From Leptotrichia hongkongensis (GTDB lineage Bacteria > Fusobacteriota > Fusobacteriia > Fusobacteriales > Leptotrichiaceae), in NCBI RefSeq assembly GCF_041538065.1, contig NZ_JBGORW010000011.1:1-63161 (forward strand): DNA of 63,161 bases, read 5' to 3'. The translations under genes were made by a program, and so were the position numbers. Shown here one piece after another: positions 17,941 through 26,861 of this stretch; position 1 is the stretch's first letter; every line of letters starts with the position of its first letter. The notes under the pieces were generated by a model, which was given only the letters and a program-made list of their open reading frames with translations, made no database searches and had not been told where the DNA came from.

Positions 17941-18477
17941 TTGAAAATAGAAAATATAAATTTCTTAAAAAAACATTTACAAAATTTAGCAGAATCCGAG
18001 CCTGAATTGAAAACAAAAATAGAAAAAATTTCGGAAATATTATCACAAACGAAAATAGAGGATTTAACGAACAGAAAGTCCAAAGTTCATTTATCAGCAA
18101 GTGCTGTAGTTTTTAAGAATGCGAAATGTTATTTTATAAAACATCCATATCTAAAAACGATTTTACTGCCAGCAGGACACGTAGAAAATGTTGAAATGCC
18201 TATAGATACTGCTATCCGTGAATTTGTAGAAGAAACTGGCTTTTTTGCAAAAATTGATGAAAATATGCAGAATTTTGGGCTTATTGATGTGAATGTGATT
18301 GAGATTCCTGAAAATCCTGTGAAAAGTGAAGGGGAGCATATTCATATTGATTTTCGGTATAAACTTGTTTTGGATGAAGTAAAAGAGCAAAAAGAGGCTG
18401 AATTAGAGTGGTTTTTGTTGAGCGAAAATGAGACTAATCATGAATTTAAAAGGTATTATAAGTATTTGAAAAAATAA
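17941..18477 (+). CDS. Nudix hydrolase
   Basis: Hydrolyses nucleoside-diphosphate-linked substrates, but the target cannot be told. The start is TTG at 17941, six bases after AAAAGGAG (17927-17934). An upstream TTG at 17878 lies inside the mobile element and is unlikely. 178 residues. An N-terminal helical region (1-60) is followed by the Nudix fold. The Nudix box fits the Gx5Ex7REUxEExGU consensus exactly: Gly in AGHVENVE, then REFVEETGF (about residues 79-101). GEHIHIDFRY and a terminal LEWFLLSENE fit the family. Confidence 0.88.
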   Translation: MKIENINFLKKHLQNLAESEPELKTKIEKISEILSQTKIEDLTNRKSKVHLSASAVVFKNAKCYFIKHPYLKTILLPAGHVENVEMPIDTAIREFVEETGFFAKIDENMQNFGLIDVNVIEIPENPVKSEGEHIHIDFRYKLVLDEVKEQKEAELEWFLLSENETNHEFKRYYKYLKK

Positions 18478-18628
18478 AAAAATACTGAAATATTTCAAAT
18501 TTTGGTGTAAGTAGAAATTTTTAAATTTTTTCTTTTATAAAATAATAAGTTTTTGAATTTTAATTTTTTTATATTTAAGAGTAAAAAATTAAAAAAATTA
18601 AAAAGTTTTTTGAATAGAAAGCAAAAAA

Positions 18629-18657
18629 TTGATTATTTTTCTTTTTTTTGATATACT
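18629..18657 (+). promoter_or_regulatory. Promoter of the AAA_14 ATPase gene
   Basis: TTGATT (18629-18634), a 17-base spacer and TATACT (18652-18657). The likely transcript start is only about ten bases before the GTG, so the leader is very short but includes GAGGTGA. Confidence 0.65.
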
Positions 18658-18674
18658 TTGTATGAGGTGATTTT

Positions 18675-19874
18675 GTGGTTAAAAGAACTGAATACTTGGA
18701 AAAATTGAAAAAAATAAAAGATATGCAGATAATAAAGGTTATCACAGGAGTTAGACGATGCGGGAAATCTACATTGCTATCTCAATTTAGAAATTTTTTG
18801 ATAGAATCTGGTGTCTTGGAAGAACAGATAATTTCCATAAATTTTGAGGATTTAAAGTTTGAAGATTTAAAAGATTATAAATTATTATATCAATATATAA
18901 ACGAAAGACTTGTACCTAATAAAAAAAATTATATATTTATTGATGAAATTCAGGAAGTTGAGAATTTTCAAAGGGCAGTGGATTCTTTGTTTATAAAGGC
19001 TAACACAGATATTTATATAACAGGCTCCAATGCGATGATGTTATCTGGCGAATTGGCAACACTGCTTTCAGGCAGATATATTGAAATATCCATATTGCCC
19101 TTGTCTTTTTCTGAATATCTTAAATTGGATGAAACACAGGATATGAGACAGGCTTGGAATAAATATTTTGAAAATGGCGGATTTCCTTATGCGACACAAA
19201 TAAATGATGATGATATAAGAAAAGACTATTTAATGGGAATATACAACACAGTTTTGCTAAAAGATATAGTTGCAAGAAATAAAATACAGGACATTACTTT
19301 ACTTGAATCTGTAGTAAAATTTCTATTTGAAAACATTGGAAATATTGTTTCGCCTAAAAAAATAGCTGATACACTTGTTTCTTATGGAAGAAAAACAACA
19401 TCTTCTACCGTTGAAAATTATATAGAAGCCTTGAAATCGTCGTTTATATTGTACAAAGCTGGACGTTATGACATAAAAGGAAAGCAGCATTTAAAATCGC
19501 TGGAGAAATATTACATAGTTGACATAGGGCTAAGAAAATTGCTTATAAATAAAAAACATAGTGACATTGGGCATATTTTGGAAAATATAGTTTATTTGGA
19601 ATTAATTAGACGTGGATATACTGTGTATATTGGTAAAATTGGAGATTTGGAAATAGATTTTATAGCAGAGCGAAATAACGAAAGAGAATATTATCAAGTG
19701 TCAGCAACGATACTTGATGAAAATACATTCAAGAGAGAGATAACGCCGTTAAAGAAAGTTAAGGATAATTTTCAGAAGTTTATAATTTCGATGGATGAAA
19801 TAAATTTGAGCGAAGATGGAATAAATCATCTAAATATTTTAGATTTTTTACAAAATACAGTACAAAATAAATAA
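18675..19874 (+). CDS. AAA_14 / DUF4143 ATPase
   Basis: 399 residues, GTG start after GAGGTGA. The N-terminal AAA domain has Walker A GVRRCGKSTLL (about 25-35), Walker B YIFIDEIQEV (about 88-97), a sensor-like TGSNAMML and SGRYIEISILPLSFSEY. The C-terminal DUF4143 region carries NIVYLELIRRGY, DLEIDFIAE and YYQVSA, a pattern reminiscent of the PD-(D/E)xK nuclease fold. Such proteins are abundant in anaerobes. Their biological role is not established, though mobile-element and toxin-antitoxin-like associations have been proposed. A second copy with a stop codon is at 21466-22677 in the opposite orientation. Confidence 0.88.
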   Translation: MVKRTEYLEKLKKIKDMQIIKVITGVRRCGKSTLLSQFRNFLIESGVLEEQIISINFEDLKFEDLKDYKLLYQYINERLVPNKKNYIFIDEIQEVENFQRAVDSLFIKANTDIYITGSNAMMLSGELATLLSGRYIEISILPLSFSEYLKLDETQDMRQAWNKYFENGGFPYATQINDDDIRKDYLMGIYNTVLLKDIVARNKIQDITLLESVVKFLFENIGNIVSPKKIADTLVSYGRKTTSSTVENYIEALKSSFILYKAGRYDIKGKQHLKSLEKYYIVDIGLRKLLINKKHSDIGHILENIVYLELIRRGYTVYIGKIGDLEIDFIAERNNEREYYQVSATILDENTFKREITPLKKVKDNFQKFIISMDEINLSEDGINHLNILDFLQNTVQNK

Positions 19875-19913
19875 ATTAAAATAAAAAAATAATAATAAAA
19901 TATCGGAGGATAA

Positions 19914-20636
19914 ATGAAAAAAATACTACTAGGATTATTTATTTTAGGAACATTGGGAATGGCACAAAGTAATTATGAGGTTTATGTGAAAAGTGGAGTT
20001 AAAATTTCACAAAGTGAAGTTGATAGGGATAGCAAAGAAATTGAGAATCTTATAAATAAAGAAATTATTCAAAGATATAATACAGAAGGTAAAAAAGCTA
20101 TATTTGAAAAAACAGCAGAACTTTATAATGAAACTGTAAATAACGAAATTAATAATTCTATAAATGAGATTCCCAAAAAGCAAAGAAAAATTTTTAGAGA
20201 ATTTTCAGAAAAAATAACTTCAATTATAGGTAGGAATTTGATAAATGAACTTAATAACACTGAGATTAGTGTAAACGAAATTTTATTTTCAGAAAAAAGT
20301 AACGCAAAGGTTAAAATATTAATTAAGTCTAAAAATCTGGATAATTTTGATACTAATGAGATTCTTGATGAAATTCAACAAAAAACTGGCATTTCAGATA
20401 AAGAATTTGAACATATAGAAAAGATTAACAAAGCAAAACTTGATAAATTTTATGAATATCTTGAAAGTAGAGTTAAAGAAGAAATGAAAAATACTGATTA
20501 TAATGAAGAAACCTTAGAAATTGAAACAAAAAAAGTTAATGGGAAATGGAAATTAGAATTTGATTTTAATACTTTTGTAGATGAAACCATAAAATATATA
20601 GAAAATAGTTCTAATAACACAGATTTTAATAAATAA
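19914..20636 (+). CDS. Secreted hypothetical protein, 240 residues
   Basis: Starts MKKILLGLFILGTLGMAQS, a clear Sec signal peptide with cleavage near residue 18, preceded by CGGAGG. The mature part is charged and helix-rich (many Lys/Glu/Asn) with an NxWxLEF-like final strand (KWKLEFDFNTF). There is no lipobox Cys. The family is not recognised. The hisC relic starts 32 bases downstream, so this gene may have been inserted or retained in front of the old his operon. Confidence 0.7.
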   Translation: MKKILLGLFILGTLGMAQSNYEVYVKSGVKISQSEVDRDSKEIENLINKEIIQRYNTEGKKAIFEKTAELYNETVNNEINNSINEIPKKQRKIFREFSEKITSIIGRNLINELNNTEISVNEILFSEKSNAKVKILIKSKNLDNFDTNEILDEIQQKTGISDKEFEHIEKINKAKLDKFYEYLESRVKEEMKNTDYNEETLEIETKKVNGKWKLEFDFNTFVDETIKYIENSSNNTDFNK

Positions 20637-20668
20637 CAACAAATAAAAAAATAAAAGAGGTATTTTAA

Positions 20669-20998
20669 ATGAGTAAATTTTGGAATGATAAAATAAAGGA
20701 AATAGAGCCTTACACGCCGGAGAACAGTCAAAAGATAAAAAATATATTAAACTTAATACAAATGAAAATCCTTATTCCCCATCAGCAGAAGTTATAAAAA
20801 AATAAAATCTATGGATTTGAAATATTTGAAATTGTATCCAGATCCAGATGTAACGGAGCTTGGAAAAGTTATCGCTGAATATTTTTCTAATAAAATAAGC
20901 GATAAAGTTACACATAAACAAGTGTTTATTGGAAATGGATTGGATGAAATTTTGGCATTTATTTTTATGATATTTTTCAATGTGGGATATATTTTTTG
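20669..20998 (+). pseudogene. hisC: N-terminal fragment of histidinol-phosphate aminotransferase (hisC')
   Basis: Starts MSKFWNDKIKEIEPYTP, then loses frame. In other frames it continues YIKLNTNENPYSPSAEVIKK and YLKLYPDPDVTELGK, then VFIGNGLDEILAF, the classic first third of HisC with the TNENP and YPDP motifs. At least two single-base losses are visible: one near 20721 (a missing G in the CCGGAG stretch) and one in the A-run near 20795. The coding trace ends near 20995, far short of the catalytic Lys. It is non-functional. Confidence 0.85.
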
Positions 20999-21245
20999 AA
21001 TTTTGATGTGAGTATTCCGACTGAAAAAGTTGGGACTTTTGGATACAGAATTAGTGGAAGAATTTTTCATTGGCTTTACACGGCATTTGAATACTACGTT
21101 GCATATAAAGAATATGGCTGGGATAAATTCACATCATATAATTGAGTCAATTTTTAAAGGTGTTGCTAGAAATTTGGCAGAAGCTGTGAGTATTGATGAA
21201 AAGTATAGAGATGAGATTCCATCGACTAAAGGGGTTTTGGTTTAG
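20999..21245 (+). pseudogene. hisB: C-terminal fragment of imidazoleglycerol-phosphate dehydratase ('hisB)
   Basis: Reads FDVSIPTEKVGTF, loses frame by one extra G near 21041, then continues DTELVEEFFIGFTRHLNTTL, INSHHIIESIFKGVARNLAE and EIPSTKGVLV to a TAG stop. These are the last 80 residues of HisB, with its metal-binding His-His pair. It follows the hisC fragment with no spacer, so the 3' part of hisC and the 5' part of hisB were removed by a deletion. The N-terminal metal site is missing and the fragment is inactive. Confidence 0.85.
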
Positions 21246-21403
21246 TGAGAGTTAAGAAGATACTATTTATAAGTCTGTTTTCTTTGGTGTGTTCAGTAAA
21301 TTCGTTTACTAAACCATTATTTAATGAAAATGTAACAAAAAAATTAAAAGAAATCATAATAAATTTATTTATTTTGAAAAAAATATTAAAAAATCAGAAA
21401 TAA
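21245..21403 (+). CDS. Short signal-peptide-like reading frame, doubtful
   Basis: GTG overlapping the hisB stop reads VRVKKILFISLFSLVCSVNS and 32 more residues, Lys/Ile-rich. The first 20 residues look like a signal peptide, even a weak lipobox (SLVC). No ribosome site is obvious. It may be the remnant of a secreted-protein gene rather than a working one. Confidence 0.3.
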   Translation: MRVKKILFISLFSLVCSVNSFTKPLFNENVTKKLKEIIINLFILKKILKNQK

Positions 21404-21404
21404 A

Positions 21405-21446
21405 AATTTAAGGGGAATAATATTAATTTATTTCCCCAAATAAATT
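21405..21446. terminator. Possible bidirectional terminator
   Basis: GGGGAATAA pairs with TTATTTCCCC (one bulge), extended by AATTTA / TAAATT. It lies between the his relic and the minus-strand ATPase. Confidence 0.45.
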
Positions 21447-21465
21447 ATCTAATTTTTTAAAATTA

Positions 21466-22677
21466 TTATTTCAATAGAAAGTCTATAATTTTTTTTCGCT
21501 CAATTCCATTTATGTTGAATTTAGTTAAATTATCCATAGAAAGAACATATTTGGGATAATTATCTTTAATGTCTTTTAATGGTGCAAATTCTCTTTCAAT
21601 AGTATCGTCAGAAGCTAAAAGATAAGTAACTTGAATGTATAATTTTTCATTTTCTTTTTGTCCTATAAAATCAATTTCTTTTGTCTTTAGCTTTCCGATA
21701 TTTACATTGTACTTTCTTCTTAATAATTCTAAATAAATAATGTTTTCAAGATGTCCAGCAATATCATTTGCTCTATATCCTAATTGAGAATGTTTTAATC
21801 CTAAATCAAGAAGATAAAATTTTTCTTGCGTTTCTAAAATGGATTTTCCTTTTATGTCGTATCTTTGAACTTTTGAAATAATATAGGCATTTTCAAGTGC
21901 TTTTAGATAATTGTAGATGGTTTCAGTGCTTAACTTTCTGCCTTGATTTTTTAAAAAATCTGAAATTTTTTTTGCAGAAAAAGTATTTCCGATATTATCA
22001 AAAATAAATAAAATAACTCTTTCCAGTAATTCAATATCTCTTATATTATTTCTTGAAATAACATCTTTTAATAAAACAGAATTATAAATATCAGTCAAAT
22101 ATTGATAAATCGAAGTTTTATCTTGACTAAAATTATGAATGGCAGGCAGTCCTCCAAACTTCAGATATTGTTCAAAATACTCCTCTGTAGTGTAAATTTT
22201 CTGCGGATTTTGAATTTTAGAAAATTTTATAAATTCTTTAAAGGATAAAGGAAAAACTTTTATTTCAACATATCTTCCCGCGATATAAGTGGCAAGTTCA
22301 GAAGATAATAAATTAGCACTAGAACCCGTAATATAAATATCACAGCTCAAGTCTACCAATAATGAATTTATTGCTTTTTCCCAAGAATCAACTTCCTAAA
22401 TCTCGTCAAGCAATATATAAATTTTTCCAGTTATATTTTGGGATTTATCAATAATATAACTGTATAAATTTTTAAAATTTGTTAATTCAGCAAACATTAA
22501 AGACTCAAAATTAATAAAAATAATATTTTCCTTGTTTATTCCGTTTTCTTCAAGTTCTTTGGATATTAATTTTAATATCATAGATTTACCACTTCTACGC
22601 ATACCAGTAATAACTTTTATTATAGGTTTATCCATAAATTTTCTAATTTCTTTTAAATACTGTTCTCTTTTTATCAT
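21466..22677 (-). pseudogene. Second AAA_14/DUF4143 ATPase, interrupted by an amber codon
   Basis: A paralogue of the ATPase at 18675. It starts MIKREQYLKEIRKFMDKPII after GGTGAT, has Walker A GMRRSGKSMIL and Walker B IYILLDEI, and then TAG at 22398-22396 exactly where the homologue has Gln (DEIQEV). The frame continues EVDSWEKAINSLL ... TGSSANLLSSELA ... to a full DUF4143 end. One C-to-T change (CAG to TAG) accounts for the break. Unless suppressed, only 94 residues are made, ending just after Walker B. The promoter and ribosome site are intact, which suggests a recent event. Confidence 0.85.
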
Positions 22678-22699
22678 TTTATCACCGCCTATATAAGAA

Positions 22700-22728
22700 A
22701 TTATAGCACTTATTTTAAAGTTTTTCAA
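22700..22728 (-). promoter_or_regulatory. Promoter of the interrupted ATPase gene
   Basis: On the minus strand TTGAAA, a 17-base spacer and TATAAT (22705-22700). The leader to the ATG at 22677 is about 16 bases. Confidence 0.7.
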
Positions 22729-23058
22729 CTTATAAGAGAAAAAATATAGAAATTTAAAATTTATTTCTGTTATATAAGAAAAATTATCAAAAGTATATCC
22801 CTATCTTTTTTTGAAATTATATGGTAAGATAAAATAAAACAATATTATAAGAGGAAAAGTATAAATATAGAAGAAAAAATATTAATGAAAATAGTAAAGA
22901 AAAAATATGAAAAAAAGAAAAAAAGGAGTAAAGGAAATTGTGTATACGGGAATGGCATTTTATGGGAAAAAGTTAAAGTGGAGTGTAAAATAGTTATTTA
23001 TATTTTGCTTCTTTTTGTTTGTATAGTATAAATTCTAAATTTAATAAAAAGTAAAAAA

Positions 23059-23087
23059 TTGTTTTTATAGTAATTTTATGGTATAAC
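23059..23087 (+). promoter_or_regulatory. Putative promoter upstream of hisH
   Basis: TTGTTT (23059-23064), a 17-base spacer and TATAAC (23082-23087). It could drive the broken small gene at 23119 and hisH. Confidence 0.5.
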
Positions 23088-23118
23088 AAGAATAAAGAAA
23101 TATATTTGGGAAAATAAA

Positions 23119-23368
23119 ATGCAGAAGCAAGCAATGATAACTTCTATTCAAAATATAAAATGGGATTCGCTACAAGCAATAAAATTTTATAAAAGTAATT
23201 AATGAATCAAAGGATATTTCAAAAGAAAAATATGAAGCACAAAAAATAATGAATGAGATTTTAAATACTGGGAATAATATAAAAGAAATAGAAACACTAA
23301 CTTTATTTGGTAAATTGAATAATAGAAGGATAGAATTGATAAAACAAAATAATGAAGTGTATAAATAA
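23119..23368 (+). pseudogene. Frameshifted small hypothetical gene
   Basis: The first frame reads MQKQAMITSIQNIKWDSLQA then stops. The third frame takes over at about 23185 with KVINESKDISKEKYEAQKIM, NEILNTGNNIKEIETL and ends at TAA 23366-23368. Joined, they would give about 83 residues of a soluble helical protein. No family is recognised. One indel in the A/T-rich stretch near 23190 would explain the break. Confidence 0.4.
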
Positions 23369-23398
23369 ACAATAAAATAGAAAGGGAAATTTTAAATT

Positions 23399-24028
23399 AT
23401 GATAGCAGTGATTGATTATGGAGTAGGAAACCTTTTTTCCTTGCTTTCTTCTTTAAACTATGTCGGACTGGATACGAAGCTGACTAATGATATTGAAGAG
23501 ATAAAAAATGCCAAGGGGATAATATTGCCAGGAGTCGGGGCTTTTAGAGATGCTATTGGGAATTTGGAAAAATATGGGCTAAAAGAGACTTTGATAAGTG
23601 AAGCGAAAAAAGGAAAGACGTTTTTGGTAATTTGTCTTGGTATGCAGATGCTTTTTGAAAAAAGTTATGAATATGGTGAATATGAAGGACTTGGTCTTAT
23701 AAATGGAACTGTTGAGGAAATAAAAAAATATATTCCTGAAAACTCTGATTTGAAAATACCTCATATGGGATGGAATAGTTTAGCCATAAATGATGGATTT
23801 AAAGATGATAAAATTTTAAAAAATGTAGACAATAATGAATATGTTTATTATGTTCATTCATATTTTGCAAAAACAGATATGAAAAATATTGTCGCATATT
23901 CAGAGTATGGAACAAAAATACCTGGAATTGTAAAAAATGAAAATGTCTATGGAATGCAGTTTCATCCTGAAAAAAGTGGAGATACTGGATTGAAGTTATT
24001 GAAAAACTGGGGAGAATTAATAAAATAA
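23399..24028 (+). CDS. hisH: Imidazole glycerol phosphate synthase subunit HisH
   Basis: The glutaminase that feeds ammonia to HisF for imidazole ring closure and AICAR release. 209 residues in one frame. Seen motifs: DYGVGNLFSL, LPGVGAFRDAI, nucleophile Cys79 in FLVICLGMQMLF, HMGWNSL, YVYYVHSYF, and the His189/Glu191 pair in MQFHPEKSGD. Position 77 is Val where the family has Gly (GICLGMQ), close to the oxyanion turn. Its partner hisF and upstream hisB and hisC are broken, so even an active HisH would have no pathway here. Drift may already have begun. Confidence 0.9.
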   Translation: MIAVIDYGVGNLFSLLSSLNYVGLDTKLTNDIEEIKNAKGIILPGVGAFRDAIGNLEKYGLKETLISEAKKGKTFLVICLGMQMLFEKSYEYGEYEGLGLINGTVEEIKKYIPENSDLKIPHMGWNSLAINDGFKDDKILKNVDNNEYVYYVHSYFAKTDMKNIVAYSEYGTKIPGIVKNENVYGMQFHPEKSGDTGLKLLKNWGELIK

Positions 24029-24108
24029 AAGTAACATTACGATTATTTTACTTAGTTTATTGATTTTTTGATTTTGATAACTTATTTTTTAATTGAGAAG
24101 AGGTATTT

Positions 24109-24963
24109 ATGAAAAAAATAATATTACTGATAGGTCTTCTTGCATCAGTGAATATGAATGCTAAAAGCCGAAGTGAAATGATAAGGCAGGATTTGTCAAA
24201 ATTAGGAGTTTCTCAGGAAATAATATTAAAAACAATAGAACTGGATAAAGAAATACCTAATGTAGTGAGTGAACCTGATAGGGAAAAAGTAAAAAATTTG
24301 GCATTAAAAATTGAAGCATTGCTGAAAAAGAATGAGAAGAATTTTGTGTTATCAGAAAATTTGATAAATATTTATAATGCACTTGGAAAAAGTGATGCTG
24401 AAAAATTAAATAATTTTAAGCGGTATGAAAAATATAACCCTTATGAAGTGTCAAAATTATTTTTTTCAAATATGTATTATGCTAACAAAGGAGATACAGC
24501 AGCGTTTGATAAAAATTATGAAAAACTTAAAAGGGAATATCCTGATTATTTAATCACTAGAATTGCTGTAACATATACGATAGGAAGAGATGCAATCTGG
24601 AATGTTATGAAAAATGATGAAAAAGCGGCCCTTGCAAGTTTAAATTCCATTATGAAGATGTGTGATGATAAAATAAAAACGGAAGAATCACGTATTTCTG
24701 ATGAGCAGGCGTGGGCATACAAATTGACGATGGGATGGTTTGCAATAAGCTTTTATTTAAATGAGAATCGTACGCAGGATGCAATTGATTTTTATTATGA
24801 AAATTTTGAAGGGAAAAATAAGCCAAGTGAAGAAATATTGTATTACAACAGGTATCAAAACTGGTATATAAAATCGGAGCTGGCAAAGGCAAATAAAACT
24901 GATTTTTACAATAATAAGAAAATATTTCAAAAAAATTTGGATAAAATAAGAATGTTTGATTAG
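24109..24963 (+). CDS. Secreted TPR-like hypothetical protein, 284 residues
   Basis: Starts MKKIILLIGLLASVNMNAKS, a Sec signal peptide with a likely cut after NAKS or nearby, with GAGG upstream. The mature part is helical, with repeated 30-40 residue helix pairs (for example NFKRYEKYNPYEVSKLFFSN and YYANKGDTAAFDKNYEKL) resembling TPR-type repeats. It is unrelated to histidine synthesis yet lies between hisH and hisA, so it is an insertion into the old operon. Function unknown. Confidence 0.65.
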   Translation: MKKIILLIGLLASVNMNAKSRSEMIRQDLSKLGVSQEIILKTIELDKEIPNVVSEPDREKVKNLALKIEALLKKNEKNFVLSENLINIYNALGKSDAEKLNNFKRYEKYNPYEVSKLFFSNMYYANKGDTAAFDKNYEKLKREYPDYLITRIAVTYTIGRDAIWNVMKNDEKAALASLNSIMKMCDDKIKTEESRISDEQAWAYKLTMGWFAISFYLNENRTQDAIDFYYENFEGKNKPSEEILYYNRYQNWYIKSELAKANKTDFYNNKKIFQKNLDKIRMFD

Positions 24964-25156
24964 TATTTTTGAGATTTTCTATCAAAGTTAGAATTTCGAG
25001 TATGATTGTTGAAGCAGATATTCCAAATATTAGGATTTTTATATTAAGATTTTTCCTTTGTGTTTTGGAATGACTTAACTTTTTTGAAAAATTTTGCAGT
25101 ACATAAAAAAATAGAGTTATAGAATAAAGTATATAATATTTGAAGGAGATTAAATT

Positions 25157-25879
25157 ATGATAGAGATTTTTCCAGCGATAGACTTACATAACGGTCAGGC
25201 AGTGCGATTGAAACAAGGAGATTATAATCAAGTGGAAGTGTTTTTTAAAAATCCTGTTGAAGTTTTGGATTTTTTTAATAAAAATAATTCAAAAAATCTT
25301 CATATTGTAGATTTGGACGGAGCAAAAGACGGAAACACTAAAAATTATGAAGTTATAAAAGAACTGGTTGAAAAAAGTGATTTTTTTGTTCAAGTTGGCG
25401 GTGGAATCCGTGATGAAGAGAGAATAAAAAAATATATTGAATTGGGTGTAAATAGAGTTATTTTAGGAACGATTGCTGTTGAAAATGAAGAGTTTTTAAT
25501 AGAAATGGTAAAAAAATATGGAGATAAAATTGCAGTTTCTGTGGATGCGAAAAATGAAAAAGTAGCTGTAAAGGGATGGACAGAAACCGTTGAATTAAAT
25601 TCAGTTCAGTTGAGTTTTGCAAAAAGTTATCGGACATTGTAGTAAAAAACAATAATTTATACCGACATTTCAAAAGATGGAATGTTAAATGGTACAAATC
25701 TTGAAATTTATAAAAAGTTGTCCAAAATAGTAAAATCAAATATTATAGCTTCTGGTGGAATTACATTTTTAGATGAAATAAAAGAACTTAATGAAAATGG
25801 AGTTTATGGAGCTATTGTTGGAAAGGCGATTTATTCTGGAAATCTTGATTTAAAAGAAGTATTGGAAGTTAGCAAATAA
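25157..25879 (+). pseudogene. hisA: HisA isomerase gene with two compensating frameshifts
   Basis: Should isomerise ProFAR to PRFAR. GAAGGAG precedes the ATG. The first part reads FPAIDLHNGQAVRLKQGDYN, VQVGGGIRDEERIKKYIE, VSVDAKNEKVAVKGW. At 25618-25622 one A is missing from an A-run, so the frame hits TAG at 25640-25642. At 25643-25648 one A too many restores the frame, and YTDISKDGMLNGTNLEIYKK and IIASGGITFLDEI follow to a normal end. The total of 723 bases (241 codons) is exactly full length, so two balanced indels in homopolymers are the only damage seen. Either a young pseudogene or sequencing error. Confidence 0.85.
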
Positions 25880-25948
25880 TATTTTAAAAATTGTTTAAAT
25901 GAAATTGAAAATGTAAATATTGCATATTAAAAGAAAGTGGGTGCAAAA

Positions 25949-26694
25949 ATGCTTGCAAAGAGAATAGTTCCCTGTTTGGACGTGAGAAACGGGAAAGTGG
26001 TAAAAGGTGTTAATTTTACCGAGATAAAAGAGGTTGAGAATCCCGTTGAGTTAGCAAAGTTTTATAATAAATCTGGTGCTGATGAACTTGTTTTTTATGA
26101 TATTACAGCAACTGTTGAGGAAATACTGATATTTTAAAGGAAGTGGCAAGTCAAATATTTATTCCGCTTACTGTTGGCGGTGGGATAAATACACTAGATG
26201 ATTTTGACAGAGTGCTAAAAGCGGGGGCAGATAAAGTAAGTGTCAATTCAGGTGCAATAAGAAATTCAAAACTAATTGAAGAAGCTGCAAAAAAATATGG
26301 AGATCAGTGTGTAGTTTTGTCTGTCGATGTAAAAAGAGTAGACGGCAAATTTAAAGTTTTTGCAAAAGGCGGTAGAGAAAATACTGGAATTGATGCAATT
26401 GAATGGTTTGTGCAGGGGCAGGAAAATGGAGCTGGAGAAGTTGTTGTGAACAGTATCGATACGGATGGCGTTAAAACTGGCTTTGATTTGGAATTATTAT
26501 CAATTTTGGCTAAAAAATTGTCAATTCCAATAATTGCGTCAGGTGGAGCTGGTAACATGGAACATTTTAAGGAATTATTTAAAATACCAGGAATTGATGC
26601 AGGACTAACAGCTTCGATTTTTCATCTTAAAGAAGTGGAAATTATGGAGCTGAAAAGGTATTTGAGGGATAATGGAGTGGAAATGAGGATTTGA
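25949..26694 (+). pseudogene. hisF: HisF cyclase gene with one frameshift
   Basis: The synthase subunit that closes the imidazole ring. Starts MLAKRIVPCLDVRNGKVVKG and runs to ELVFYDITATVEE. Then one base is missing in the A-run near 26125: with it restored, codons read E-N-T-D-I-L-K-E-V-A. The following frame gives FIPLTVGGGINTLDDF, VVVNSIDTDGVKTGFDLELL and IPIIASGGAGNMEHF. The catalytic Asp residues of both halves are present (CLDVRNG and SIDTDG). The 746-base length is one short of a multiple of three. The gene ends the his remnant; no hisI or hisE follows. Confidence 0.88.
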
Positions 26695-26711
26695 TATAGT
26701 TGAATAAAAAA

Positions 26712-26861
26712 GGGTCTGTCTCATAAAGTAAATAAAATTACTAAATCATAAATTTTATATATTTTACTATATTTATAAAGTCAATAAAAATAATATCTGT
26801 TAATTTTTAAAAATATATAACATTTATGTTAGTAAAATTATTTTTGACTTATGAGACACCC
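26712..26861. mobile_element. 150-bp mini-transposon (MITE-like) after hisF
   Basis: Begins GGGTCTGTCTCATAAAGTAA and ends ...GACTTATGAGACACCC. The ends are inverted repeats of about 33 bases with small gaps (GTCTCATAA, then a TTACTAA-containing arm). It has no coding capacity. The right end touches the stop codon of a broken toxin-like gene. Such ends are typical of IS-derived non-autonomous elements. No parent IS is in the window and no target duplication is obvious. Confidence 0.65.

Larger units (their letters stand above)
22729..23398 (+). other. Gap with gene debris before hisH
   Basis: 670 bases without an intact gene. From 22896 a short Lys-rich frame (MKIVKKKYEKKKKRSK...) runs about 45 codons but has no family match I know. 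A promoter (23059-23087) and a frameshifted small gene (23119-23368) follow. Missing hisG, hisD or hisZ sequence was looked for and not seen. Confidence 0.5.

Noticed and set aside
25623..25632. TTATCGGACA in hisA as a third copy of the inverted-repeat nonamer
   Set aside because: It lies in normal hisA coding sequence (K-L-S-D-I), so it is a chance match.
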